64,000 nt of DNA from assembly GCF_000008185.1 (NCBI RefSeq), contig NC_002967.9, positions 2,542,001 to 2,606,000 of the forward strand, written 5' to 3'. Every line of letters starts with the position of its first letter. Position 1 is the first letter of the stretch. A program made the position numbers and the translations under genes. The notes under the pieces are model-generated. The model was not told the DNA's origin. It saw only the letters and a program-made list of their open reading frames with translations, and did no database searches. This document shows positions 43,478 through 52,287 of the stretch, in pieces. This DNA comes from Treponema denticola ATCC 35405 (GTDB lineage Bacteria; Spirochaetota; Spirochaetia; Treponematales; Treponemataceae).

Positions 43478-45294
43478 TTTACATCCATCCGTATTTTTTC
43501 AAGATCTTTTTGCTGCAAATACATCCTTGCATAGATACCGTTTTTTTCAATGAGGCTTGAATGAGTTCCTTCTTCTTTTATTTCACCCTTTTCAAATACA
43601 TAGATGTGATCTGCATTTTCAATATTCGCAAGCCTGTGTGAAATAAAGATAATTATTTTGGTTTTGCTTAATTCATAAAGAGTGCTTAAAATAAGCTCTT
43701 CGCTTTCGACATCGATATTGCTTACAGCCTCATCAAAAATATAAATGTCCGCATCATGGAGGAGAGCCCGCGCAAGAGCAAAACGCTGAACCTGTCCGCC
43801 CGATAAATTCTTTCCGCCCGATTCAATATAAAAATCCAAACCCGAATTACCGTCTCCCGAAGAGTTTCTGTTTAAAATAAACTCGTCTAAGAGAACTTCT
43901 TTTAATACGCTCATCAATTCTTCATCGCTTGCAGAAGGCTTCGCTATTAAAAGGTTTTCCCTCACCGAAGCTCCGAACAAAAAGCTTTCGGTAGAGACAA
44001 GATTCATATACCTAGCTCTAAATTCGTCGGGAAGTTTTTTTGCTTCTATGCCCGATAAGAGGATTTCGCCGGAATAGTTTTTTTGTAAGCCCATAAGTAA
44101 GGCGGCCGCAGTGGATTTGCCCGAACCGCTTTCTCCTGCGATGCCGTAAAAGCCCGGTTTTAAAAATTCAAGAGAGATATTTTTTAGAGCCTGCTTTGAT
44201 TCGTTATAATTAAAGTTTAAATTTTTTACTTCGAGCGAAGGCAAATTGCCCTGTAGAGAATCCGGCTGACTGCCGAACTGAGCTCTTTTAATTTTTTTTG
44301 CAGTTTCTTCAAGTTCGGCTTCGCTTAAAATTGAAGCCGAATCGCTTTTTACATCCATCAATTCAAAGAGGCGGTTCGCTGCGGTTATGCCGTTCATCGC
44401 TATATGAAAGAACGAGCCCAGTGCACGCAGAGGTAAAAAGAATTCGGCACAAAGCAAAATAAAAAGAAGATCTCCTTCTATCGAAAGATTTCCGACTCTT
44501 AACTGATAAAGGCTGACGATTGTTCCGAGGGCAGTCCCGCCGTATGCAACGGTATCCATCACAAAGATAGAATTAAGCTGCATGGTTAAAACCCTCATCG
44601 TTATCCGCCTAAAATTTTCCGCCTCGGCATTTAGTTCCCTATGCTGAGCCTCATCGTCGGAATAGGCTTTCAAGGGGATAAGGCCGCGGAGGTTATCCAA
44701 AAAGGAATCTCCGAGCCCCGTATAAACATCAAGGTATCTTTTTAAAATACGCTTTGCAACCGTTTGAATGGCTGCAATCGAAAGGGGAATTAAGGGCACG
44801 CAGACAAAAAGCACAAGGGCGGCAAAAAAGTTTATCGGTGCAAGAATTATAAAAAGAGTTACCGGAGCTGCCATACTGAAAAAAAACTGAGGCAGATAAG
44901 CCCCAAAATAAGAATCAAGCTGCTCGATTCCGTCAGTACCTATTTGAGTAACCTCGGCCATGCTTATATATTGAGAATAATTAAGCTTTAACGAAATAAA
45001 TTTATCGTAGAGCATCGAGCGCAATGTTCTTTTAACCTCGGTTCCTGCCCTATACGAAAAGTAAGAGCGTTTACGGACGGCAATAACTCTTATTATCAAG
45101 GCAGCCGAAGCTGCGAATAACAACACAAAAACCATTTTTTTATCAAGCGAAGAATTATATAGGCCGAAAATAAAGCGCACAGTTACAAAGGTAATAGCCG
45201 TATTGCACAATAGAGAAATCCATGAAGAAAGAGCCGAAAGCAATATCCATTTTTTACTTTTCGGCACCGACCCTGTCAGGCGTTTATGAATCAT
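43474..45294 (-). CDS. ABC exporter, CydD-like subunit
   Basis: 606 residues, partner of the CydC-like gene. An N-terminal membrane domain precedes an ATPase with Walker A AGESGSGKST, signature LSGGQVQRFALA, Walker B IYIFDEAVSNID and switch His (FISHRL). The order CydD then CydC and the coupling overlap fit a heterodimeric CydDC exporter. AGAGG precedes the ATG at 45294. Redox-thiol export in an anaerobe without visible cytochrome bd would be notable; a different substrate cannot be excluded. Confidence 0.82.
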   Translation of the reverse strand: MIHKRLTGSVPKSKKWILLSALSSWISLLCNTAITFVTVRFIFGLYNSSLDKKMVFVLLFAASAALIIRVIAVRKRSYFSYRAGTEVKRTLRSMLYDKFISLKLNYSQYISMAEVTQIGTDGIEQLDSYFGAYLPQFFFSMAAPVTLFIILAPINFFAALVLFVCVPLIPLSIAAIQTVAKRILKRYLDVYTGLGDSFLDNLRGLIPLKAYSDDEAQHRELNAEAENFRRITMRVLTMQLNSIFVMDTVAYGGTALGTIVSLYQLRVGNLSIEGDLLFILLCAEFFLPLRALGSFFHIAMNGITAANRLFELMDVKSDSASILSEAELEETAKKIKRAQFGSQPDSLQGNLPSLEVKNLNFNYNESKQALKNISLEFLKPGFYGIAGESGSGKSTAAALLMGLQKNYSGEILLSGIEAKKLPDEFRARYMNLVSTESFLFGASVRENLLIAKPSASDEELMSVLKEVLLDEFILNRNSSGDGNSGLDFYIESGGKNLSGGQVQRFALARALLHDADIYIFDEAVSNIDVESEELILSTLYELSKTKIIIFISHRLANIENADHIYVFEKGEIKEEGTHSSLIEKNGIYARMYLQQKDLEKIRMDVK

Positions 45295-45450
45295 AACTAA
45301 CCTCTAACTTGTATTTTATAGGAAACAAATAAAAATAGCAATAGGCTAACTTTTAAGCTGTTATAATTAGAAATTACAAAATATTTTTTAAATTTTACTC
45401 ATAAATCTTATTTTTTCATATAAATATAATAGGAGGTATGAGAGGAACAA

Positions 45451-46299
45451 ATGAAAAATGATACAAATTTCAAAATAACCCTACGAAATGATTATGCTTT
45501 TAAGCGTATTTTTGGAACTGAGGAAAATACAGACATCCTACAAGATTTGCTGGAATGTATACTCGACATTCTACCTGAAAATATCGCAGGATTAGAACTT
45601 TTGGATAAAGAATTTCATAAAGAAATTTTGACCGAAAAGCTAGGTATCTTGGATATAAAGTTAAGACTAAAAGACAAAACAATTATAAATATTGAAATAC
45701 AGAATAGGTGGAGAGGAGATTTTCCTGAAAGAAGCGTATATTATTGGTCAAAAATGTATAACGAAAGTATAAAACAAGGTCAAGACTATACAAATCTTCC
45801 GAAATGTATTACAATAAATTTGATAGGAAAAGGCTTTAATAAAAATAAGCGTTTGCACAATAAATATTTCGTTATGGAAAAGGATACAAAAGAGCCTTTA
45901 TTTTCAAAACTTGAGATTCATATTATAAATCTTGAAACAGCAAAGCTTTTAGAAGAATCAAATTATACGGACATTAAAACAAAACGCTTATTAAGCTGGC
46001 TGAAATTTATTGAAACAGATGATAGGGAGGTAAGAAAGATGTTGGCACAAAATTCCAAAACAATGAAAAAAGCAAATGCAGCTATTGAAGTAATGGAAAT
46101 GAGTCCTCGAGACAAATGGCTCTACGAATCCCGCATGAAATATCAACACGATATGGCATCAGAAAAACACGAGGGCTATACAGAAGGCGTATATCAAACA
46201 AAACTCGAAACAGCAAAGAACTTACTTGATCTAGGCGTGGCACACGAAGTCATTATGCAAGCCACAGGCTTAAAACAAGACGAAATAAACAATCTTTAA
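45451..46299 (+). CDS. Rpn-family PD-(D/E)XK nuclease (putative transposase-like)
   Basis: 282 residues. The opening (LRNDYAFKRIFG) and the nuclease core (LGILDIKLRLKDKTIINIE, then IQNRW) match the Rpn family; the C-terminus has the usual charged EGYTEGVYQ helix and a final short helix (HEVIMQATGLKQDEI). It differs clearly from the copy at 40406 and belongs to another subgroup. GGAGG and GAGAGGAA precede the ATG. No direct repeats flank it. Intergenic 45295-45450 holds only AT-rich sequence. Confidence 0.9.
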   Translation: MKNDTNFKITLRNDYAFKRIFGTEENTDILQDLLECILDILPENIAGLELLDKEFHKEILTEKLGILDIKLRLKDKTIINIEIQNRWRGDFPERSVYYWSKMYNESIKQGQDYTNLPKCITINLIGKGFNKNKRLHNKYFVMEKDTKEPLFSKLEIHIINLETAKLLEESNYTDIKTKRLLSWLKFIETDDREVRKMLAQNSKTMKKANAAIEVMEMSPRDKWLYESRMKYQHDMASEKHEGYTEGVYQTKLETAKNLLDLGVAHEVIMQATGLKQDEINNL

Positions 46300-46315
46300 T
46301 AAATACAAGTCCGTC

Positions 46316-46344
46316 TTGCAATCTTTAAAAAAAAGAAGTAAAAT
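46316..46344 (+). promoter_or_regulatory. promoter of metal ABC importer, near-leaderless
   Basis: TTGCAA, 17 bp and TAAAAT; the ATG is 10 nt after the -10 box and has no ribosome binding site, so the leader would be 0-4 nt. Confidence 0.5.
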
Positions 46345-46353
46345 GCATTTCCT

Positions 46354-47037
46354 ATGGTAAAAATAAATTCTCTCAAGTTTAAATATCCGAATTCAAAAAA
46401 AGAAGTTTTAAAAAATATAAATTTGGAAGTAAACCAAGGCGATTATATTTCGATTGTGGGAGAAAACGGCTGCGGAAAAAGCACCCTCCTAAAGCTGATT
46501 TTAAAATTGCTGAAAATACAAAAAGGTGAAATTATTATCAATGCAAAAAAAATCGGCTATCTTCCGCAAAAAAAAGAAAACCTAAACGATTTCCCGATTA
46601 CGCTTTTTGAACTTTTAAATTCCTATAGAAAAATATTAAAGATAAGGGAAAGCGATTGTGCTCTAAAAGCCCTGGAAAGAGTGAATTTAACCGAATACAA
46701 AAACAGCCTTGTTGGAGAACTTTCCGGAGGCCAGCTTCAAAAACTCTACATAGCCCGTGCCCTTATCGGGGATCCCGACCTTTTAATCTTAGATGAACTT
46801 TCTACCGGAATAGATGTTCAGGGGCAAAAAGAAATCTATTCTTTTGTAAAAGATTTAAACGTTAAAAAGGGACTGACCGTAATTTCGGTTGACCATAATT
46901 TAGATGCCGCTATTTTTAATTCTACAAAAATATTTCACATAAAAAACGGAGAAGGTCATTTGTGTAATCCTCAACAATATACTTCGGAATTTTTTAATCC
47001 GAACTTTGTTCAATTTAAACCAAAGGGGGAAAAATAA
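46354..47037 (+). CDS. metal-type ABC transporter ATPase (ZnuC-like)
   Basis: 227 residues: Walker A GENGCGKSTLL, signature LSGGQLQKLYIARAL, Walker B LLILDELSTGID and H-loop VDHN. It is of the zinc/manganese importer class and is followed at once by a matching permease gene. The binding protein (ZnuA-like) that normally completes the operon is missing here. The importer probably moves Zn or Mn, but the metal cannot be told from sequence. Confidence 0.85.
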   Translation: MVKINSLKFKYPNSKKEVLKNINLEVNQGDYISIVGENGCGKSTLLKLILKLLKIQKGEIIINAKKIGYLPQKKENLNDFPITLFELLNSYRKILKIRESDCALKALERVNLTEYKNSLVGELSGGQLQKLYIARALIGDPDLLILDELSTGIDVQGQKEIYSFVKDLNVKKGLTVISVDHNLDAAIFNSTKIFHIKNGEGHLCNPQQYTSEFFNPNFVQFKPKGEK

Positions 47038-47038
47038 A

Positions 47039-47848
47039 ATGCTTCAATACGGTTTTATGCAAAATGCCTTTATCGTTTCTTTTTTTATAGGAATCCTTTG
47101 TCCTTCAATCGGCTTATTTTTAGTACTCAGAAGATACTCCCTCATAGGGGACACCCTTTCCCACAGCTCCCTTGCAGGCGTTACCCTCGCCCTCGCTTCA
47201 GGAATAAACCCCATCCTTGGAGCCTTTATTTTTACGACAGCAGCAGGAGCCCTGATAGAAGCCCTGCGGAATGCTTTTAAAGAATACCAAGATTTAATCC
47301 TTTCGATAGTTTTGTCCTTGAGTGTCGGAATCGCCATTACCCTCATAAGCTCAGGAACCGTTAGAGCAAATGCCGAAACCTATTTATTCGGAAGCGTCTT
47401 AACCGTTTCTTCTTCGGATTTAATTACCGTGATTGCTTTAAGCATCTTGTCATTGGTTACTCTCGGCCTCATGTATCACAAGATGGTCTACATAGCCCTC
47501 GATGAAGATATTGCAAAAATAATAGGAGTTAAGGTTAGGCTTATCAATTACTTGTTTTCAGGCCTAACAGCGGCAACGATAGCCGTTTCATTAAAAATAG
47601 TGGGAATGTTGGTTTTAAGCTCGATGATAGCTCTACCGGTCGCAACAGCCCTTCAATTAAAAATAAGCTTTAAAAAGACATTAATTTTTTCTATTTTTAT
47701 AAGCGTAGCAGACATAATGCTCGGCTTGGTCTTATCCTATCACCTAAATGTCGCTCCCGGCGGCTTTACAGCCCTCGTGTCGGTCATCGTCTTAATATTG
47801 ACAATAGGGATAAATTCCTTTTTAAAACATAATAAACTATCTGCATAA
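47039..47848 (+). CDS. metal-type ABC transporter permease (ZnuB-like)
   Basis: 269 residues with about eight membrane helices of the ABC-3 permease family: RRYSLIGDTLSHSSLAGV near the N-terminus (the conserved ATPase-contact region), GSVLTVSSSDL, and KIVGMLVLSSMIALP late in the protein. It begins 1 bp after the ATPase gene; ATG at 47039 has AAGGGGGA. Together they form the membrane part of a zinc/manganese importer. The substrate-binding lipoprotein is not in the window. Confidence 0.88.
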   Translation: MLQYGFMQNAFIVSFFIGILCPSIGLFLVLRRYSLIGDTLSHSSLAGVTLALASGINPILGAFIFTTAAGALIEALRNAFKEYQDLILSIVLSLSVGIAITLISSGTVRANAETYLFGSVLTVSSSDLITVIALSILSLVTLGLMYHKMVYIALDEDIAKIIGVKVRLINYLFSGLTAATIAVSLKIVGMLVLSSMIALPVATALQLKISFKKTLIFSIFISVADIMLGLVLSYHLNVAPGGFTALVSVIVLILTIGINSFLKHNKLSA

Positions 47849-47883
47849 TAAAAGTAGAAAATAAATAACAGGCAAGCAACAAG

Positions 47884-47912
47884 TTGCGGAAAAAGGTAAT
47901 TTAGTATATAAT
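47884..47912 (+). promoter_or_regulatory. sigma-70 promoter of mazEF-like pair
   Basis: TTGCGG, 17 bp and perfect TATAAT, 22 bp before the antitoxin ATG; TGGAGG ribosome binding site between. Confidence 0.62.
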
Positions 47913-47933
47913 TTATAGTTATGGAGGTAGATT

Positions 47934-48128
47934 ATGTCTGATGCACTTACACAAGTTGAAAATCAAGTTCTTTCTTTTTCTTTAGCAGAACAGATTCGTC
48001 TTCTTACCTTTATTGCAAATAATGTTAATAAACAAACTTCTATCTTGGCAGAAGGAGAAGCCTTAAAAAAAATTAGAGAATCAAGTCTGGAAACCGTTTG
48101 GGAGAGTATAAAGAATGACTCGTGGTGA
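47934..48128 (+). CDS. antitoxin partner of MazF-like toxin
   Basis: 64 residues. No recognisable DNA-binding motif is certain; the N-terminal part (LTQVENQVLSFSLAEQIRLL) resembles the short helix-rich antitoxins found with PemK/MazF toxins. It overlaps the toxin gene by 14 nt, and the TGGAGG signal supports its start. Its identification as antitoxin rests on position and size. Confidence 0.68.
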   Translation: MSDALTQVENQVLSFSLAEQIRLLTFIANNVNKQTSILAEGEALKKIRESSLETVWESIKNDSW

Positions 48129-48453
48129 TGTTTATATGCTTGATTTCGGCATTCCGGCCGGGAGTGAACCAGGGATGAGGCGACCGGTAATAATAATACA
48201 GTCCGATAAAAAGAATTTGAATAGTTTAAATACAAAAATAGTTGTTCCTCTTACATCTAATACTGTCAATGCCGAATTAAAAGGTAATGTTTTCATTCCC
48301 AAAAATGAATCACAACTTCCAAAAAATTCTGTTGCACTTGTTCATCAAATTATAGTGGTAGATAAATCCCGACTTGAAGAAAAAGTTGGAAAAGTATCCA
48401 AGCATATACTTTTACAGATTGAACAAGAAATCGATTATGTGCTAAAAGAATAG
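48115..48453 (+). CDS. MazF/PemK-type mRNA endonuclease toxin
   Basis: 112 residues with the PemK/MazF fold markers: RGDVYMLDF at the start, RRPVIIIQSD, TKIVVPLTSN and SVALVHQIIVVD. MazF toxins cut mRNA at short motifs. The antitoxin gene immediately upstream overlaps it by 14 nt. The pair is the third toxin-antitoxin system in the window and has a different toxin fold from the other two. Confidence 0.88.
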   Translation: MTRGDVYMLDFGIPAGSEPGMRRPVIIIQSDKKNLNSLNTKIVVPLTSNTVNAELKGNVFIPKNESQLPKNSVALVHQIIVVDKSRLEEKVGKVSKHILLQIEQEIDYVLKE

Positions 48454-48481
48454 ATCCATAAAAACAGCTTACCAACCTTAT

Positions 48482-49363
48482 TTAAAATTTTCTATACGGG
48501 GAACGCACGGGTCTAGAGGCATCTCGGATAGTCCAGTCCTCAAGGGCTTCTCCGGAAAGGCGCGGCATAAAGCGTTTTTCTTTTACGGTCTTCATCGAAG
48601 ATCCAGCTCCTACAGATTCATTCCACCAATCATATAAGTGAACATTGGTCTTTACTCCCAAAAAATCGTAAGTTTTTTCAAGGGAAACAAAGCCGATTGG
48701 ATCATATTCATAAAACTTTAATTTTGCTTCCGCCGTATTCGAGTGTATTTCATAAGGAAGCCATTTTTGTGGAATATAATTGTTTCCAATTATTTTTTTG
48801 TATTCGCTCGGCATTCCATAGGTGTAAAGAAGCTTAGTATGGGTATCAAGTGCACACATTAAATTATTGAGAGCATTTTCAAAAATACCGCCTTTAGCCG
48901 CATAAGCGGTAAATTTAAAGAAAATAAAACGTTCAAGGATTTTAGCTTCTGAAGGCTCATCATAAATAGGCAAATCAAAGGGGTGAACTCCTTCTACCTT
49001 GAAATAAACCACATCGTTTATCTTATTTGTTATGCCTAAAAACACGGAAGACCCCGGCACCTCGGTTTCTCTGTATTGATAAGTTTTTCCTTCTTTCCCC
49101 CAGCCTTCATGAGGAGCACACGGCTCCCATTTAAAATCGGAGGTAAAAAGGATTTCAACTGCCGGTGCCGATCCCTTTGAGGGCGAAGTAATTTTTGCCA
49201 TGTGAATAAGGCAATCACCCAGCCTTGCTTTTTCGTAAATGCAGTCGGGATTTTCGGGATTAGCTTTTATACTATGGTCCTCTAAGTCCCCGGCTATTAG
49301 AAAATTCACAAAACAAAAGAGAAACAAAAACAAACCTAAAAGCTTTAAACTTAATTTTTTCAT
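48482..49363 (-). CDS. secreted paralogue of lipoprotein internal domain
   Basis: 293 residues with a signal peptide (hydrophobic 8-23, cleavage near LIA-GD) and no lipobox Cys. Residues about 130-240 share a pattern with residues about 270-365 of the neighbouring 951-residue lipoprotein: RFIFFKFTAYA versus RFYFFKFTAHS, MCALDTHTKLLYTY versus MFCVDRYSKFLFYY, and YDPIGFV versus TDPVGFV followed by LY-x-W. The shared domain has no name I recognise. AGGAA precedes the ATG. A terminator separates it from the lipoprotein gene. Confidence 0.78.
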   Translation of the reverse strand: MKKLSLKLLGLFLFLFCFVNFLIAGDLEDHSIKANPENPDCIYEKARLGDCLIHMAKITSPSKGSAPAVEILFTSDFKWEPCAPHEGWGKEGKTYQYRETEVPGSSVFLGITNKINDVVYFKVEGVHPFDLPIYDEPSEAKILERFIFFKFTAYAAKGGIFENALNNLMCALDTHTKLLYTYGMPSEYKKIIGNNYIPQKWLPYEIHSNTAEAKLKFYEYDPIGFVSLEKTYDFLGVKTNVHLYDWWNESVGAGSSMKTVKEKRFMPRLSGEALEDWTIRDASRPVRSPYRKF

Positions 49364-49379
49364 AAGATTCCTAAACTTG

Positions 49380-49416
49380 AAAAAAGCCGGAGGCTCACGG
49401 GGAGACTTCGGCTTTT
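49380..49416 (-). terminator. rho-independent terminator after the large lipoprotein gene
   Basis: AAAAGCCG (49382-49389, plus strand) pairs with CGGCTTTT (49409-49416). On the minus strand the hairpin is followed by a run of T at 49385-49380. It lies 6 bp past the stop of the large lipoprotein gene and 17 bp before the next ATG. Confidence 0.72.
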
Positions 49417-49421
49417 AAAAT

Positions 49422-52277
49422 TTATTTCCAACTGATTGTATAAATTACTTTTATTTTTCCCTTTGAGCGTGTCTCATCGTGGTTGTCCACCTCATATGTA
49501 ATAACGAAATCTTTTTCTTCACCGTCGGCAAGGGTAAAGTTCTCATCGTAGGTGATGGTTACTCTTTTATAGGAAATTCTTCGGTTGGGATTCGGCTTTG
49601 TACCTGCAAATTCGGCTGGCAACGGAATATCGTCTGAGCGTTTTATATTAACATTGGCCTTATCTACCGTCCACATTCCCGTAGTTTCATTGTATACCAA
49701 AGGAAAAATACTGTTGTCGTCGATGGCTTGAAGAGGATATACATTCCCACCTCCCCATGTCGTCCATTCCGCCCACCAATAATCGTGTCGATTTGCTTTA
49801 ATCAGGTAATTGGAGAAAGATATCTTTAAGTCAGAAAACGAAGAAAACTCGGTTGTCAACCAAGCGGCATTTGCGGATTTATCGGTTCCTACGTTGATAA
49901 AATCTCCCGACTTAACCTTTATCCATTTCCCACTATTGTTTTCAATGGAAAACATATAATCCCACGATTCTGTAACATTGCTTCCACCGGTTACCTGAAC
50001 CGTATTCTTATGAGAAAGATGAACCCCATCAATATATTTATGATTGAAGTGATCACCGTCTGCCGTAGACCAAGACTGTAAACTTTCATTGTGAATTTTG
50101 GGGGTTATTTTAAGGAACATTGTAATAAAAGATACGGAAACATTTAGGTTTGCAGATTCTACAGTCATAACCGCAAACGTTTTATCTTGATCCTTAAATG
50201 CATCTTCCGGTACGCCAAACCATTTTTTAACCTTATACCTAGAATTGGGCTCCGGTGTTGCAATAAATTTGACTTGTTCGCCCTTTTTTATATACGCTCC
50301 GGATTTGATGGGCTTACCGTTGTGCAGAGCAGCAAGAGTGCCTCCTTCTTCTCCCAAAACAGAAAATTCAACCTTGTAAGACTCTTCGATCTCGATTGCA
50401 GCATAAGTACTTTTTTTGCTTGCAGACTGTTCACCTTGAACCGTATTGTTCGTATTCGTAACCAGACAATAATAGTATGTTATGCCGGCAGCGGAGGTAT
50501 CGGGTGTAAAGGTGTACTCGGCTTTATCGGCATCCGTTACAGCCGTTCCTTCCGCCTCAGATGAGACGGCCTTAAACCATTGGTACGATAAGGTTCCGTC
50601 ATCTTTGGATTTGGCTTTTACTCTTAGGGTAAGCTGTTCCGTACTGTTAAGACGAAGAGTTTTGCTTTTAGGCTGTTCAGTTATTTCAGGGTTTAAAGCA
50701 TCGGACTGAATTTGCCCGTCAGTTATGTGGCATTTTGCCCGTTCGCTTTCAGTTTGTTCCGATTTATTGTTGTCCGTATTCGTATTTTTGACGATACAGT
50801 AAAAATAGCATTTGGTTTCGGTTGAGGTATCGGTTATTTTGTATGATGATTCCGTTGCATCCGGAATTGCGGTTCCCGCTTCAGTTTTGCTTTCGGCCTT
50901 ATACCATTGATACGAAAGCGTTTCGCCGTCTGGTACAGGTTCCGTTTTTACCTCAAAAACGAGTTCGGGGCTATTCAGTTTTGCATAACCGTCTTTGGGC
51001 TGTTCCAAAATAACCGGTTTAACGGCCGTATATTTCGGATTTTTATCTTTAGCTATTGTCTTTTTTGTTATTTTGAGCTTTTCTCTATATGGAGAAAAAC
51101 CCACCTTGTTGGCTTTTCTTCCGGCAGGCTGTGTATAAGCAGGATTCTGTTTTGGGTGGTAGTCGGCATTATTTATGTTATCCTTTATCCATTGGTACAG
51201 AACAACGGAACCGTCTTCTTTTACAAAGCCTACCGGGTCTGTCATATAAAAGGGTTCGGAAAATTGAGTATGTTGTCCTTCTGTAGGAGCCGCATAATCC
51301 GTCCAATCCTCAGGAACGGCATTCCCGAAAACACTCTTTATTTTAGTCGGTTCGCTGTAATAAAATAAAAATTTGGAATACCGGTCTACACAGAACATGG
51401 AGCTGCCGTGCTTCCCGCCGACTGCGCCTCCGAGAGAATGTGCCGTAAATTTAAAAAAATAAAAGCGTTCATCTTTTGGATCGGGAGCCGGCGTATACCC
51501 TATTGCGGCCCATCGGTCGGTTCTGTTTTTATAACGGTATACTTTTACATCTGAAATCGCTTTAACACCAGAGCCTATTCCGGACGGAACGTTGTCGACC
51601 ATTTCAGGACTGCCGGTCCAGCTTCCTTCTCTGAATTTATATGAAGCAATAATACCTTCCATACTGGGCATATTGAGAATCCATTCGTCGAATTTGGCCG
51701 AATTAAAATTACCGTCATCACTGCTATCGGGCTCACCTTCCTTATAATAGTCCCACGGATCGGCTTCAATATGTTCCGTTTTGATTTTTACAATAAACTT
51801 TTTATTTCCCTGAGGATCTTTGGGGTTATAATCAGCTCCGCTGCCGCCCATAGAACTGTCTTGTTCTAAAAAGAGGTATTTTTGTATTTCAAGATTTGAA
51901 CCGTCTATGGTCTTCAGCGTGATGGGCACGGTAACAGGTTCCCCTTCTTTTAAATTGGCCTGTCCGCCTTGTCCTTTTATCGTTATCGAAACTTCAACGG
52001 CAGCACCGGTATTGTCCTTTACGGCGGCGCTTACATCATCAGGATAAAGTATCGCATCTTTTGCATTTACTTTTCCAACAAAGTCTTCTCCATTGGCTTC
52101 GGGGTACAGCGTTACACCGCATACCGTTATCGATTGTACGGTCAACTTTTTTTTATCTCCGGCATCTTTAACGGAACGTTTATACCATGAAGCACCCAAG
52201 GCCGGTTGACATGAAAAACATACGTAAGCCGCCGTAAAAATAAGCAAACTTAAAACAAATAATTTTTCCTTTTTCAT
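49422..52277 (-). CDS. large lipoprotein with Ig-like and InlB-B-like repeats
   Basis: 951 residues. A signal peptide ends at VCFSC (Cys23), a relaxed lipobox. Domains in order: an N-terminal beta region (about 45-150); a unique domain (about 205-400) shared with the secreted neighbour; two Ig-like repeats (about 420-520 and 530-630), each with LSYQW[YF]KA and Y[YF]C[IL]V; an InlB B-repeat (about 632-720, YKVEFSVLGEEGGTL then YKVKKWFG); and a C-terminal domain of unknown type. It starts 10 bp after the outer-membrane protein gene, in one operon, and is probably surface exposed. Confidence 0.82.
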   Translation of the reverse strand: MKKEKLFVLSLLIFTAAYVCFSCQPALGASWYKRSVKDAGDKKKLTVQSITVCGVTLYPEANGEDFVGKVNAKDAILYPDDVSAAVKDNTGAAVEVSITIKGQGGQANLKEGEPVTVPITLKTIDGSNLEIQKYLFLEQDSSMGGSGADYNPKDPQGNKKFIVKIKTEHIEADPWDYYKEGEPDSSDDGNFNSAKFDEWILNMPSMEGIIASYKFREGSWTGSPEMVDNVPSGIGSGVKAISDVKVYRYKNRTDRWAAIGYTPAPDPKDERFYFFKFTAHSLGGAVGGKHGSSMFCVDRYSKFLFYYSEPTKIKSVFGNAVPEDWTDYAAPTEGQHTQFSEPFYMTDPVGFVKEDGSVVLYQWIKDNINNADYHPKQNPAYTQPAGRKANKVGFSPYREKLKITKKTIAKDKNPKYTAVKPVILEQPKDGYAKLNSPELVFEVKTEPVPDGETLSYQWYKAESKTEAGTAIPDATESSYKITDTSTETKCYFYCIVKNTNTDNNKSEQTESERAKCHITDGQIQSDALNPEITEQPKSKTLRLNSTEQLTLRVKAKSKDDGTLSYQWFKAVSSEAEGTAVTDADKAEYTFTPDTSAAGITYYYCLVTNTNNTVQGEQSASKKSTYAAIEIEESYKVEFSVLGEEGGTLAALHNGKPIKSGAYIKKGEQVKFIATPEPNSRYKVKKWFGVPEDAFKDQDKTFAVMTVESANLNVSVSFITMFLKITPKIHNESLQSWSTADGDHFNHKYIDGVHLSHKNTVQVTGGSNVTESWDYMFSIENNSGKWIKVKSGDFINVGTDKSANAAWLTTEFSSFSDLKISFSNYLIKANRHDYWWAEWTTWGGGNVYPLQAIDDNSIFPLVYNETTGMWTVDKANVNIKRSDDIPLPAEFAGTKPNPNRRISYKRVTITYDENFTLADGEEKDFVITYEVDNHDETRSKGKIKVIYTISWK

Positions 52278-52287
52278 AAACTACTCC

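Noticed and set aside
45300-46350. Direct repeats around the second Rpn gene
   Set aside because: Only short AT-rich matches (AATCTTTA) were seen, all on the downstream side; they are not flanking copies.
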